Shown piece after piece: positions 17,798 through 26,870 of a stretch of DNA of 64,000 nt; the first letter of the stretch is position 1, and the number at the start of each line of letters is the position of its first letter. This DNA comes from Candidatus Poribacteria bacterium. Its GTDB lineage: Bacteria > Poribacteria > WGA-4E > GCA-2687025. A program made the translations under genes and the position numbers. The stretch spans positions 1-64,000 of the forward strand of contig JAPPNK010000030.1 in the NCBI GenBank assembly GCA_028818695.1, in the 5' to 3' direction. The notes under the pieces were generated by a model that worked only from the letters and a program-made list of their open reading frames with translations, did no database searches and was not told the origin of the DNA.

Positions 17798-18730
17798 CTA
17801 AAACGCCGCGCCGGCTTCGCGCCAGCCCCGCTGGGCGGGATAACGCTCATGCGGCTTGAAACGCATCAACACATCCTCCAGCCGGTCGCCGCGTATCTCC
17901 ATCGCATCCGGATCGACAACGCCCCAGCCGCGGTTGGACGCATATTCAAAGACGCCCAGATCAAGCGGGTCAAATCCCATCGCCTTCGTGCAGAGCGCGT
18001 CGACCGACCACACATTCTCGCCCGCAAAGACGCATCGAAACGGCGCCGCGTCCGTCCCGCCAGGGCCGTTCCCCTGCAGACCCTCAATGCCGTCAATAAC
18101 AGCGATGTCGGGCGTCAGATATTCCGCCAGCCGTATCAGGTTTCGGTTCAGTATCTGCGCCTCGCGCGGTATTTCGCGCTCCGCGTGCGTCATGAACCCG
18201 TGCATTTTGACGCGGTCGTCCTTGCGTATCGTCCCCATGATCATGTTTTTCAGAGCCAGCGTCGTATAAAGAACGTCATGCGTCTTCGCGACGGCAACGC
18301 TGACGGTTGAGGGGCAGTCCAGAACCGTCTTTGGCATGCCCACTTTCCATGAGCCGCCGTCCGCCAGTTCGCATTCCGTTTCAACCCACTCCGTTTCTTG
18401 GTGCAGGTCGATGAGGCGAATCGGAACGGCGTATTCGGACAGCAGCTCCGTGTATCCGAAGTTTTGAAACGCTTCGCCGCTATGTTTTTCGTTGCCGCCC
18501 TCGGCGATCCAGATCTCGTCCGGCGCGTTCGGCAGCGTCAGCAGGAAATCGATGACGCCCCTCGCGGCGTCCGCGCGCGTTGATGCCAGCGGGTTGACGC
18601 TGGACAGAAAGTTCGGTTTCAGCAGGATGGGCGATTGAACCTTCGGGGCGATCTCTTCTCTCACCAGTTCCAAGGCTCTGCGTACAGTTTTTCGGCGGTC
18701 GTCTCCGCGCTTCAAGGCGACAGCGGACAT
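17798..18730 (-). CDS. DUF362 domain protein
   Basis: 310 residues from the ATG at 18730, chosen because AAGGAG lies seven bases upstream. DUF362 signature stretches include [48 protein letters not shown] and [15 protein letters not shown]. Function of the domain is not firmly known; members often sit with ferredoxins or redox genes. Here it leads a three-gene unit with the formate-dehydrogenase-like enzyme and FdhD. No signal peptide and no CxxC iron-sulfur ferredoxin extension, unlike many DUF362 fusions. Confidence 0.85.
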   Translation of the reverse strand: MSAVALKRGDDRRKTVRRALELVREEIAPKVQSPILLKPNFLSSVNPLASTRADAARGVIDFLLTLPNAPDEIWIAEGGNEKHSGEAFQNFGYTELLSEYAVPIRLIDLHQETEWVETECELADGGSWKVGMPKTVLDCPSTVSVAVAKTHDVLYTTLALKNMIMGTIRKDDRVKMHGFMTHAEREIPREAQILNRNLIRLAEYLTPDIAVIDGIEGLQGNGPGGTDAAPFRCVFAGENVWSVDALCTKAMGFDPLDLGVFEYASNRGWGVVDPDAMEIRGDRLEDVLMRFKPHERYPAQRGWREAGAAF

Positions 18731-18758
18731 GTTCATTCTCCTTAAGCTTTTCTCGTCT

Positions 18759-18787
18759 TTAATACATTCAATGGGGCTGCATGTCAA
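18759..18787 (-). promoter_or_regulatory. sigma70-type promoter of the DUF362-fdh-fdhD unit
   Basis: On the minus strand, TTGACA (18787-18782), 17-base spacer, TATTAA (18764-18759); start codon at 18730. Confidence 0.65.
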
Positions 18788-18804
18788 CAGGCAGGATGCT
18801 CAGG

Positions 18805-18950
18805 CAGTCTCTACAGACGAAGATTTTGATTTTAGAGAGCTGTTTGGAATATGGAAGCTGTCTGGGAGATCTCTGGATTCCCGCTTTCGCGGGAATGACG
18901 GCCTGCCCGATTTGAACAGGATTCTCGTATACCATCGCCTGTAGAGGCTA
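18805..18950 (-). repeat. Dispersed 145-base intergenic repeat, copy A
   Basis: Inverted relative to the copies at 31172 and 55182. All three share ends reading CTCTACAGGCGA-like inverted repeats and a central palindrome ATTCCCGC(gaaa)GCGGGAAT next to CCTGTTCAAATCGGGCAG. It lies between DUF362 and a lipoprotein gene. No coding capacity. Confidence 0.8.
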
Positions 18951-19002
18951 CCCATCGGCGATAGGGGATGCAATCCCTGCCGCTATTGTGTATCATGAAC
19001 AT

Positions 19003-19611
19003 ATGAAACAGATCATCGTTCCGATATGCGCATGCGTTTGCGCCGCATTGTTTGCCGGTTGCGGGGGTCTCTACTCTGGGCATCTGTTCGGCGTTGAGGG
19101 TCCTGAAACATCTGCGACGCCCAACTCCAAGGGAGGGGTGTACTCCGTCAAGAACAGCATCGGGGTCGCCGCGGCGGCTGTAAACGAGGTGAAAGAGGCG
19201 GACGCCTTTTACATTCTCATCTTCAACGAATCGCCCATCTACATCGAATACGACAGGGACGCCGTCACGCTGCTTGACCAGGACGGCAAGGAGCATAAGC
19301 AGCTGTCGCGCTCCCGCGTACGCCAACTGCGGCGAAGATACAAGACCCTGAGACCGCCCATCGGCTTCAGGGGAGATGTCTTCTCGGAGCGCGGCCTGCG
19401 CCTTGACCGCGGCGACAGGGTTAGCCCGCTCAACCCGGCGGATGTGCTGTCGTCCAAAGTAATGCCGAAGAGCCGCTTTGAATTCTTCGTCTTTTTTCCG
19501 CGAAAAAGCGCCAAATCCGACGTTCTTCACCTCAAAATCCCTCAGGTGATCATGGGAGACAGCGGCGACGAACTTGTGTACATTTTTCGTTTTGAAAAGC
19601 AGACCGAGTAA
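19003..19611 (+). CDS. Lipoprotein of unknown function
   Basis: 202 residues from the ATG at 19003; a GTG at 18988 is also in frame but would put a charged stretch before the signal peptide. Lipoprotein signal with lipobox LFAGC (cysteine near residue 17), so envelope-anchored. The rest has no recognised domain; segments such as FYILIFNESPIYIEYD and DVLSSKVMPKSRFEFFVFFP suggest a beta-sandwich. The 3' end overlaps the start region of the next gene, another probable lipoprotein, so the two look co-expressed. No clear ribosome site was seen. Confidence 0.7.
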   Translation: MKQIIVPICACVCAALFAGCGGLYSGHLFGVEGPETSATPNSKGGVYSVKNSIGVAAAAVNEVKEADAFYILIFNESPIYIEYDRDAVTLLDQDGKEHKQLSRSRVRQLRRRYKTLRPPIGFRGDVFSERGLRLDRGDRVSPLNPADVLSSKVMPKSRFEFFVFFPRKSAKSDVLHLKIPQVIMGDSGDELVYIFRFEKQTE

Positions 19612-20548
19612 ACGGGCTTGCTGGATGGCTGCGCTCGCCGCTTTATGCGCCCAGGCTTGCGCGCCGGCGCCTTCTCCTCCTCCGCTTGAGTCGGTCCCCG
19701 TTCTGCAGGCGCGCTACCTCGGCGCGTTCGGCGAACAAGGCGATCAGGAAGGGCAATTCAACAAGCCCGCCGGCCTCTCCCTTTCAAACGACGGGACGCT
19801 CTATGTCGCCGACGCCGGCAACCACCGCGTCCAAGCGTTCAATCCGAACGGCGTCTTTATCCGCGCCTATGGACGCTTCGGGCGCGACGCGGGCGAGATG
19901 GACCAGCCGGTCGATGTGGCGGTTCGGCGTCAAGCGCGAACGCTGCTCTACATCGCCGAGCGCGGAAATGCGCGCGTTCAGGCGCTTGACACGCAGGATG
20001 AGCGGTACTGGACGCTCATTCAAGACGACGGCTCCGGCAGCTTTGAGCCGTCTGGGGTCGCGGTCGGGCGGGCGGGGGATGTGTATATTGCAAACGCGGC
20101 GTCGCTGTCGATCATGCGCGTTTCGCCGCAGGGGTATGTTCAATGGACGCGCGGAATGCCGCTGATTCCGCTGCGTATGCCGGCGCGTCTGCGCGTCGGG
20201 CCGGACGGAGCCGCCGTTGTCGCCGATCCGCTTGGGGGGCGCGTCGCGCGCGTCGATTTTGCCGGCAGCCCGATGGATTCCTGGGAAGACGCGCAGATTG
20301 GCGCGCCCGCCGCGGCCGCTGTGGACAGCGAGGGGCGCTGGTATGTGTGCGACATCCGCAAGAAGCGAATCGCCGCGCTAGACCCGCAGGGATGTCCAAC
20401 CGGTTTTTTTGGCGAAGGGACGCTGTCGGAGCCTGTCGGCGCCGCCGTCTCAAAAAATAACGTACTTTATGTCGCCGATCAGGGCGAACATAACGTTAAA
20501 CGTTTTCGACTGCTGAACCGCAACCGCGCAGAGGGCTTGCTGCCATGA
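19592..20548 (+). CDS. NHL-repeat beta-propeller lipoprotein
   Basis: 318 residues if read from the TTG at 19592, which gives a basic n-region (MKSRPSKRACW) before MAALAALCAQAC, a weak lipobox; TTG 19574 and ATG 19625 are alternatives, and no ribosome site settles it. The body is a run of NHL repeats: GLSLSNDGTLYVADAGNHRV, VDVAV..LLYIAERGNARVQ, GVAV..GDVYIANA, RLRVGPDGAAVVADP, AVDSEGRWYVCDI and VLYVADQGEHNVKRF. This points to a six-bladed propeller used for binding proteins or polymers. First gene before a run of secreted peptidases; overlaps the next small gene by four bases. Confidence 0.75.
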   Translation: MKSRPSKRACWMAALAALCAQACAPAPSPPPLESVPVLQARYLGAFGEQGDQEGQFNKPAGLSLSNDGTLYVADAGNHRVQAFNPNGVFIRAYGRFGRDAGEMDQPVDVAVRRQARTLLYIAERGNARVQALDTQDERYWTLIQDDGSGSFEPSGVAVGRAGDVYIANAASLSIMRVSPQGYVQWTRGMPLIPLRMPARLRVGPDGAAVVADPLGGRVARVDFAGSPMDSWEDAQIGAPAAAAVDSEGRWYVCDIRKKRIAALDPQGCPTGFFGEGTLSEPVGAAVSKNNVLYVADQGEHNVKRFRLLNRNRAEGLLP

Positions 20549-20748
20549 AACCGCACGAAGAGCCGACCGTCATCGTCCCGACAGACGAAGACAGGCATGT
20601 TTTGGAGAAAACGCTCCTGGACGCGGCGGAAAAACTGCTCGCGCAGCTCACCGACGACGAATGGGAGCTGCTGCGCAAGAGGCTGGACGAGATCCGCCGG
20701 CGCAAGCGCCCGTTTCAGTTTGACCAACGCATCGGATATTTTGTATAA
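20545..20748 (+). CDS. Small acidic/basic helical protein, unknown
   Basis: 67 residues, ATG overlapping the upstream stop as ATGA, and its own stop directly abutting the ATG of the M28 peptidase gene. Mostly helical, charged (DEWELLRKRLDEIRRRKR), no signal peptide or membrane segment. The tight coupling on both sides supports it being real. No family recognised. Confidence 0.6.
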   Translation: MKPHEEPTVIVPTDEDRHVLEKTLLDAAEKLLAQLTDDEWELLRKRLDEIRRRKRPFQFDQRIGYFV

Positions 20749-22122
20749 ATGAAAATGAACGTTTTGCGCCGTTTCTGGATATGCGCTCTTCTGTTGTGCG
20801 CCGGCTCTGCGCTGGCGGCGCCCTTAAACCAAGAGCAGGCGAACGCTGCCCGCCAGATCGCGAGCGGGTTCGACGCGGACCGCTGGTTTCGAATGGTGGA
20901 AGAGCTGACCGACAACCATGGACTCAAAAGCCGATTTTCCCTTCGGGTACGAGGCGCGGATATCGTCGACGGATCAGAGCCGCCGGACGATGCGGCCGAT
21001 CTCGCCGCGGACTGGATCATGGAGCAGTTAAGAACATATGGATACGAGCCGACGGAGCATCCCTTCAAGCATACGTTGTACTCTACGTTCTCATCAGAGA
21101 TCGGCAATTTTACGATGCGCAACATCGCCGCCGAGAAGAGAGGCTCTGGGCTTAACGCGCGCCGCGTCCTACTTCTGACAGCGCATTACGATTCCATCAC
21201 TTCAAGGCCGGACGGAGAGGACGCGGAATGGCGCGAAAGCCCCGCTCCAGGCGCCATCGACAACGCGACGGGCGTTGCCGCCGTTTTAGAAGCGGCGCGC
21301 CTCTTTGCGGAGGCAGAATTCGATCTCACGGTTCGGTTTGTTCTCTTCACCGGCGAAGAGCTGGGGCTGTTCGGAAGCGGCAATTACGCTCGAGACGCGC
21401 AGCGCAACGGCGACAGCATCGCCGGCGTTTTGAATGTGGATATGATCGGATTCGACGCCGAGGGACCGTTCGACCTGCATATCGTCGCCAACCGAAACAG
21501 CGAATGGCTGCTCCAAACGGCGCATGAAGCGGCGAATGACCCGCAATTCAACCTGGATCTGACGCTGCATCGCAACCATCGCTTCGGATTTAGCGACCAT
21601 CTACCGTTTTGGCTGTATGGATTCAGCGCGATCGCGTTCACTCAGGACGTCAGCGCCGGCTCTTATTCGTATTACCACACCATCGAAGACACGATCGACA
21701 AGGTACAGGTCGACTATGCGTCCGAGGCGGTCCCGGCGTATATCGCCGCGGCGGCCGCGGCCGCGAGACCGCTTCTCAACGGCAAGTCTCCGGAACCGAT
21801 GCGGGCGCAGATCGTTGAAGCCTCCGTCTATCCGAACCCGTTTCGATTGAACGGCAGGCAGCCGTTGACCGTCCACTGTCAGCTGAACGAGCCGGCGCGG
21901 CTCACACTCCGTCTCTACGACGCCGCGGGGAGGGTTCTGCATGAAACCAGCGCGGACGGGCAGATCGGACTCAACCAGCTCATTGAATGGGACGGGCGCA
22001 ACATGAACGGCGAGCCTGCCGCGCCGGGCATCTACTTTGTCGATGTGACGATGGAACCGGCAGACGGAGCCGCGTCGCGGCGAGCGGCGCGCCTGCTCGT
22101 ACTTCCCAACCAAGAGCCATGA
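20749..22122 (+). CDS. Secreted M28-family aminopeptidase-like protein with FlgD-like tail
   Basis: 457 residues. Signal peptide at residues 1-22 (FWICALLLCAGSALAA). The zinc-peptidase domain has the M28 ligands in order: TAHYDS (His), GAIDNATG (Asp), TGEELGLFG (Glu-Glu), NVDMIG (Asp) and YYHTIEDTID (His). It is thus a likely active exopeptidase outside the cytoplasm. The C-terminal 90 residues form a FlgD-Ig/T9SS-type domain (VYPNPFRLNG, RLTLRLYDAAGRVLHE, EWDGRNMNGEPAAPGIYFVD), implying sorting or surface attachment. ATGA overlap with the following M6 peptidase gene indicates a coupled pair of secreted peptidases. Confidence 0.88.
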   Translation: MKMNVLRRFWICALLLCAGSALAAPLNQEQANAARQIASGFDADRWFRMVEELTDNHGLKSRFSLRVRGADIVDGSEPPDDAADLAADWIMEQLRTYGYEPTEHPFKHTLYSTFSSEIGNFTMRNIAAEKRGSGLNARRVLLLTAHYDSITSRPDGEDAEWRESPAPGAIDNATGVAAVLEAARLFAEAEFDLTVRFVLFTGEELGLFGSGNYARDAQRNGDSIAGVLNVDMIGFDAEGPFDLHIVANRNSEWLLQTAHEAANDPQFNLDLTLHRNHRFGFSDHLPFWLYGFSAIAFTQDVSAGSYSYYHTIEDTIDKVQVDYASEAVPAYIAAAAAAARPLLNGKSPEPMRAQIVEASVYPNPFRLNGRQPLTVHCQLNEPARLTLRLYDAAGRVLHETSADGQIGLNQLIEWDGRNMNGEPAAPGIYFVDVTMEPADGAASRRAARLLVLPNQEP

Positions 22123-24113
22123 AGAAGAGGTCGAAAACGCGCGCGAGCGCAACTCGGCTGGGCGTTCTTTTGGCGCTCTTGTCGACTTCGTTTCATGCGC
22201 TTGGCGCGTTGCCTTCAGCCGTAAAACAGGCCGCGCCCTCCGTCCACTTAGGTCCGCGCCTGAACGTCCAGCTCCAAGAGGACGGCATCGAGACGCTGCT
22301 TGTCCTTCGCGTCGATTTTGCTGATCAGCCAGGACAACGCCCGCGGCATGAGATCGATGACAGGTTCTTTGACAAAAACATCGTTTCGCTCGCCTCCTAT
22401 ATGGAGGAGGTCTCCTACGGGCAGACGTCCATTCAGCCCGGGCCGGACGGCGGCAGCTACCCGTTGAACGACGCATGGTACCGCGTTCCAAAAAACATGA
22501 GCTATTACGGGCAAGGGGAAATTAATACGCTCCGATACAAAGAGCTGATAGAAGACGCGCTGGACGCCGCGCTCCCCGATCTGCGCCTGTCCGACTTTGA
22601 CAGGGACGGCGACGGCGTTCTAGATCATCTCGTCATTCTCCACGCGGGCAACAATGACGCCGTTACAGACGGAGAGAGCGACATCTGGCCGGCGCTGCTG
22701 ACGAGGCTGGGCATTGAGCGGCAGGGGATATGGATTGAGGCGGCGGTCATCGTCCCAGAAGACCCTGCCAGGGAACATCCGAACGTCGGCATCTGGTGCC
22801 ACGAGTTTATGCATAGCCTGGGCGCGCCCGACATGTACAGCTACGGCGGCTTCGTCACGCCGAACGACAACCAGTTTAGCCTCATGGGCAGAAGAGGCGC
22901 CTATCAAGGAGATGGTCTTCAACCCGCCCACGTCAGCGGCTACCTGAAATGGGACATCGACGGCAACCCTGAAAACGGGCGCAACGGATGGATTGAGCCT
23001 ATCGATATCCGCAGCGGCGGGGGGCTGTTTGAGATTGGCGCGCTCTCCAGCCCGAACGAGAAGCCTGTCCTGTATAAGATCGATGTTCCGAACACAGGCG
23101 GGCGCGAGTTTTTTCTCATCGAAAACAGGTCGAAAGGCGGGCTGTACGACTCCGCCCTGCCGGACGAGGGGCTGCTCATCTGGCACATTGACGAAAAGAT
23201 ACCTATCGATCTCGACAAGGAGCCGACTATCGCGCGGCGCATCTGGGTTGAAGACCCCGCCGATCCAGCGCATGAGCGGCTTTTAGATGAGAAGAAAAAC
23301 CCTCTTTACACCCAAGGCGCCGCCTACGCCGCGGAAGACCTCCAGACCGCCTTCACGCCATGGACGACTCCGAACTCAAGCGGAAACCGCGGCGAGGCGA
23401 CCGGCATTTCCATCGTCGGCGCGTCCGAATCGGGGCGGATCATGACATTCTATGCGTTTATTGGGAGAACCTTTGAGCCGAACGACGCGCCCGGCGAGGC
23501 GTATCCCGTTCCGTTGAACCGCACGATTCATTCCGAGATGCTGGACGGCGATGTCGATCATTTCAGGTTGAACGCGCCGGCGGGGACGCGGCTCTTGGCG
23601 TCTGCGGCGATTCCGCTAAGGGCGTCGATTTCGATGTCGCTGCTGAACGCGGCGGGGCGGACGGTCTCATCGGCAGTGCGCGTCGCCGGCGGCGAGAGCG
23701 ATCAACTCCAGCTGCATTACTTTAGTCGAAGCGCGGAAACGCTGACGCTGCGCATCGCGCCGACAGGTCCGTTGACGGAAACGGCTCCGTATCAGTTAAG
23801 GGCGCAGGCGGAATCAGCGTCGGACCGTCCGCTTGAATTCGTTTCGCTGCGCATCTATCCGAACCCCGCGCCGACGGGCGCCCCGATACGCGCCCATGCC
23901 TCGCTCTCGCAAGCGCCCATCGACAGGGCGGAGGCGTCCGTTTTTGACGCGCAAGGGTCAAGGGCGATGCGGATGGAGCTGATCAATCTCTCGTCAGGAG
24001 ACGCGCTTTTTCAGTTCAACAACGCGCTCGCCCCCGGCGTCTATTTTATGGTCATATCGGTTGAGCAGAATGAGCAAAAACTACAGCGCGTCGGCAAATT
24101 CGCCGTCAAATAA
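22119..24113 (+). CDS. Secreted M6-family (immune-inhibitor-A-like) metallopeptidase
   Basis: 664 residues from the ATG at 22119, overlapping the upstream stop. Signal peptide in LGVLLALLSTSFHALGAL. The catalytic motif is HEFMHSLGAPDMYSYGG (HExxH plus downstream Asp), preceded by the M6-type VLRVDFADQPGQ and DFDRDGDGVLDHLVILHAG. A jelly-roll type PPC-like domain (EPNDAPGEAYPVPLNR) follows from about residue 455. The end resembles a T9SS/FlgD-type tail (IYPNPAPTGAPIRAHASL, PGVYFMVISV). It probably digests protein outside the cell together with the M28 enzyme. Confidence 0.87.
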   Translation: MKKRSKTRASATRLGVLLALLSTSFHALGALPSAVKQAAPSVHLGPRLNVQLQEDGIETLLVLRVDFADQPGQRPRHEIDDRFFDKNIVSLASYMEEVSYGQTSIQPGPDGGSYPLNDAWYRVPKNMSYYGQGEINTLRYKELIEDALDAALPDLRLSDFDRDGDGVLDHLVILHAGNNDAVTDGESDIWPALLTRLGIERQGIWIEAAVIVPEDPAREHPNVGIWCHEFMHSLGAPDMYSYGGFVTPNDNQFSLMGRRGAYQGDGLQPAHVSGYLKWDIDGNPENGRNGWIEPIDIRSGGGLFEIGALSSPNEKPVLYKIDVPNTGGREFFLIENRSKGGLYDSALPDEGLLIWHIDEKIPIDLDKEPTIARRIWVEDPADPAHERLLDEKKNPLYTQGAAYAAEDLQTAFTPWTTPNSSGNRGEATGISIVGASESGRIMTFYAFIGRTFEPNDAPGEAYPVPLNRTIHSEMLDGDVDHFRLNAPAGTRLLASAAIPLRASISMSLLNAAGRTVSSAVRVAGGESDQLQLHYFSRSAETLTLRIAPTGPLTETAPYQLRAQAESASDRPLEFVSLRIYPNPAPTGAPIRAHASLSQAPIDRAEASVFDAQGSRAMRMELINLSSGDALFQFNNALAPGVYFMVISVEQNEQKLQRVGKFAVK

Positions 24114-24183
24114 ACCGCCTCTCTCATCCATCGCCATTCCCGCGCAGCATGTCCACGCAGGCGCCGCCTTCAAACCGCAAAGG

Positions 24184-24212
24184 TTGACACGCTCATCAAC
24201 TCAGCATATAAT
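24184..24212 (+). promoter_or_regulatory. Consensus sigma70 promoter before the IPT/LysM lipoprotein
   Basis: TTGACA (24184-24189), exactly 17 bases, TATAAT (24207-24212): a full consensus match. The gene starts at 24288, leaving an untranslated leader of about 70 bases. Confidence 0.8.
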
Positions 24213-24287
24213 TACGATGAGCGAGTATGATGTGAGCCGCCCGTGCGGCAGATGAAGAGACGACCGAAATAATACAAGGAGCTCCCG

Positions 24288-25151
24288 ATGCTGAAACGAC
24301 ACAGCGTATTCACCGCCGCGCTAGCTGTCTTTACCGCCGCGGCGCTGTTGAGCGGCTGCAACCCGACGCCTGAGGTGACCGGCATTTCGCCCGCAAGCGG
24401 ACCTGAGAAAGGCGGACAAACCGTCACGATCAGCGGCGAAAAATTCAAAGAGGGGCTGACCGTCACCTTCGGCGGCAAAAATGTAACGCCGACCAGCGTA
24501 ACAAAAACCGCCGTTACCCTCACAACGCCCGCAGGCAATGTCGGCGATGTGAAGGTTGAGGTTACGAACCCGAAAGAGAAGAAGGCTGAAAATATCCTCA
24601 CCTACACCTACAAAGACACGACGGCTCCGACGCTGACGACTTTAACCCCCGCCGACGGACACGCCTACGCGCAGGAAACCGACTATGAGGACGCCATCAA
24701 GACAGGCATTCGACAGATCTCCGCTGTCTTCAGCGAGCCGATCTCAACCGGCAGCGTCTCTGTTACCTTTGAATCGCATGAGAACGCTATCATGTCCGGG
24801 CATACGGGAACGGTCGAAGGCGAAACGGTCGTTCAAGGCAGCGAGGTAACCTTCACCGCGGCCGGCGACCTGCTCTCCTCCCGCAAGTATATGGTGTCGG
24901 TCAAAGCGGCCGACGCGGCGGGAAATGAATCGGCTGAAACGAGCGCAACCTTTGCCATCGAACCGCCTAAGCGCGTCCACCGCTATGTTGTCCAAGAAGG
25001 CGACACGCTCCAATCGATTGCGGCGCGCCCCGACACCTACGACGACATTGAGCAGTGGAAAAAGATCGCCATCGTGAATGCGGACTACCACGAGCTGAAT
25101 GTGCAGAAGCCGCAGCCGGGGCTGCAGCTCTATCTTCACTGGAACGAATAG
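24288..25151 (+). CDS. Lipoprotein with IPT/TIG, Ig-like and LysM domains
   Basis: 287 residues. Lipoprotein signal with lipobox LLSGC (residues 18-22). An IPT/TIG domain follows (VTGISPASGPEKGGQTVTIS, about 28-105), then an SbsA-type Ig-like domain (VFSEPISTGSVSVTF, about 118-218). The C-terminus has a LysM-like peptidoglycan-binding module (YVVQEGDTLQSIA, about 228-285). It is thus likely anchored to the outer membrane by lipid and to peptidoglycan by LysM. Strong promoter upstream and ribosome site AAGGAG. The downstream histidine kinase gene may share its transcript. Confidence 0.85.
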   Translation: MLKRHSVFTAALAVFTAAALLSGCNPTPEVTGISPASGPEKGGQTVTISGEKFKEGLTVTFGGKNVTPTSVTKTAVTLTTPAGNVGDVKVEVTNPKEKKAENILTYTYKDTTAPTLTTLTPADGHAYAQETDYEDAIKTGIRQISAVFSEPISTGSVSVTFESHENAIMSGHTGTVEGETVVQGSEVTFTAAGDLLSSRKYMVSVKAADAAGNESAETSATFAIEPPKRVHRYVVQEGDTLQSIAARPDTYDDIEQWKKIAIVNADYHELNVQKPQPGLQLYLHWNE

Positions 25152-25184
25152 ACGCTCCCATCGGAAAGGATCAACGGACTGGAG

Positions 25185-26870
25185 ATGGAGGACCCGCTCA
25201 GCGATCAACAACGGGAACAGATTGACGCTCTCGCCGCGCAGATCGGATACGAGTTTGATCCCGATCTAATGTACGCTCTGGCATTGGAAGCCGCGATGGA
25301 GTTGACGAACGCTCCGGCAGGTTCGCTATGCATTGTGGATGAGGAGCGCGGAATCCTTGAGATACCGATCACACGAGGATTCAACTATCAGTTTGTATCG
25401 AATCTCAACCTGCAGATTGGGCAGGGGCTGATCGGATGGGCGGTGAAACATGCGCAGTCGGTGAATGTGCCGGACACGCGCAAGGAGAGCCGATTCATCC
25501 CCGGCGACATCCAGACGCTCTCGGAGCTGGCGGCGCCGATCGCCCTGGACGGGCGCGTCATCGGCGCGATTGACGTCGCCGCCCCGTATCTGAACGCGTT
25601 TAGCCGAGAGGATGAAGCGGCGCTGCAGCGTCTCGCAGACCGTCTCGCCCCCAGCGTTGAGCATGCGCGGCGGTACGACGCGGCGCGTCAGCGGGCGGCG
25701 GCGCTCCATTCGCTTTTTAAGATCGGGAACTACATCTCGCAGACGCTCAATCTTGAGGAGCTGCTCAAAAGCATTGTGGAGCATGCGGCGGATCTGATGC
25801 AGGCGCGCATCGCGGCGCTGAGCCTTCTGGACGAAACCGGCGAAATGCTTGTCACGAAAGCAGTGAAAGAGGAAACGAGCGGCGAATACTCCTCAAAGCC
25901 TCCGCTTGCGGTCAATAAGAGCCTCATCGGCGGGGCGATCCTTTCCAAAAAGCCGCTTTCGGTCGAGGATGTTCAAAAGGATCCGCGCTACCAGTTCAAG
26001 GACCTCGCCCAAAAAGCGGACCTGCGCGGAATGCTTGCCGTACCGCTCACCATTGACGAGGAGCCGCTGGGAGCGTTGAGCGTCTATAAAACGCATCGGC
26101 ATATCTTCAAGGCGGATGAGATCGCGCTCACGAAGGGGCTGGCTGATCAGGCGGCGATCGCCATTCGCAACGCGCACCTCTATAAAGAGATGTCGATGCT
26201 GGGCGATCAGGTTCGCCAGGCTGAAAAAATCGGAATGATGGGTCAAATGGCGGCAGAGTTTGCCCATGAACTTCGCAACCCGCTGACGATACTTGTCATG
26301 CTGCTGGACATAGAGGAGCCGGGGGAGGATGTGCGCCAAAAGATACAGGAGCAGGTGACGCGCATGTCGGGCATCGCGCAGAAGTTTCTTGACTTTGCGA
26401 AGCCGAGCGGGGGCGAATTCAGCGCTGTGAATGTGAAAAAGGTTGTTCGGAATGTGTTGAACATGGTCAAGCACCGGGCAACGCAGCAAAATGTGCGCGT
26501 CCGCGAAGAGTTCCCGCGCGAGAGCGTCCTTGTGAGCGCCGACCAGAACCAGCTGGAGCAGGTGTTTTTGAACCTGTTTTTGAACGCTCTGGACGCGATG
26601 CCGGTCGGCGGGCGTTTGAGCGTCAAGGCGGAGAAGAGCGAAAACCACGCCCGAATCGCCGTCTCCGACACGGGCGGCGGCGTGCCTGAAAATGTGAAAG
26701 CGGAGCTGTTCAAACCGTTCAACACCTCCAAGCCGTCCGGAACGGGGCTTGGGCTGTCCACCGTCAAGCGAATCGTCCTTGACCATCAGGGAGATATACG
26801 GCATGAAAACGCGGCCGAGGGGGCGCGCTTCATTTTGTCGCTCCCGCTGCTGAACGAGAGCGCAGAATGA
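25185..26870 (+). CDS. Soluble GAF-GAF sensor histidine kinase
   Basis: 561 residues without membrane segments. Two GAF domains (about 20-165 and 185-345) sense an unknown cytoplasmic signal. The HisKA dimerisation domain has AEFAHELRNPLT with phospho-acceptor His361. The ATPase domain shows NQLEQVFLNLFLNALDAM (N box), VSDTGGGVPE (G1) and GTGLGLSTVKRI (G2). Its stop overlaps the ATG of the NtrC-type regulator, so the two form a two-component pair. This GAF-kinase/NtrC layout resembles the AtoS/NtrB type of nitrogen or stress sensing, but the signal cannot be told. Confidence 0.9.
   Translation: MEDPLSDQQREQIDALAAQIGYEFDPDLMYALALEAAMELTNAPAGSLCIVDEERGILEIPITRGFNYQFVSNLNLQIGQGLIGWAVKHAQSVNVPDTRKESRFIPGDIQTLSELAAPIALDGRVIGAIDVAAPYLNAFSREDEAALQRLADRLAPSVEHARRYDAARQRAAALHSLFKIGNYISQTLNLEELLKSIVEHAADLMQARIAALSLLDETGEMLVTKAVKEETSGEYSSKPPLAVNKSLIGGAILSKKPLSVEDVQKDPRYQFKDLAQKADLRGMLAVPLTIDEEPLGALSVYKTHRHIFKADEIALTKGLADQAAIAIRNAHLYKEMSMLGDQVRQAEKIGMMGQMAAEFAHELRNPLTILVMLLDIEEPGEDVRQKIQEQVTRMSGIAQKFLDFAKPSGGEFSAVNVKKVVRNVLNMVKHRATQQNVRVREEFPRESVLVSADQNQLEQVFLNLFLNALDAMPVGGRLSVKAEKSENHARIAVSDTGGGVPENVKAELFKPFNTSKPSGTGLGLSTVKRIVLDHQGDIRHENAAEGARFILSLPLLNESAE

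Noticed and set aside
17794-17850. 19 extra residues on the molybdopterin enzyme
   Set aside because: They overlap the end of the DUF362 gene, and ATG 17793 follows its stop by four bases; not excluded.
18805-18950. CRISPR-like repeats at the CCCGC palindromes
   Set aside because: Copies are isolated, kilobases apart, without regular spacers.
21987-22118. N-terminal extension of the M6 peptidase
   Set aside because: It overlaps the M28 tail in another frame and hides the signal peptide; ATG 22119 overlaps the upstream stop in the usual way.
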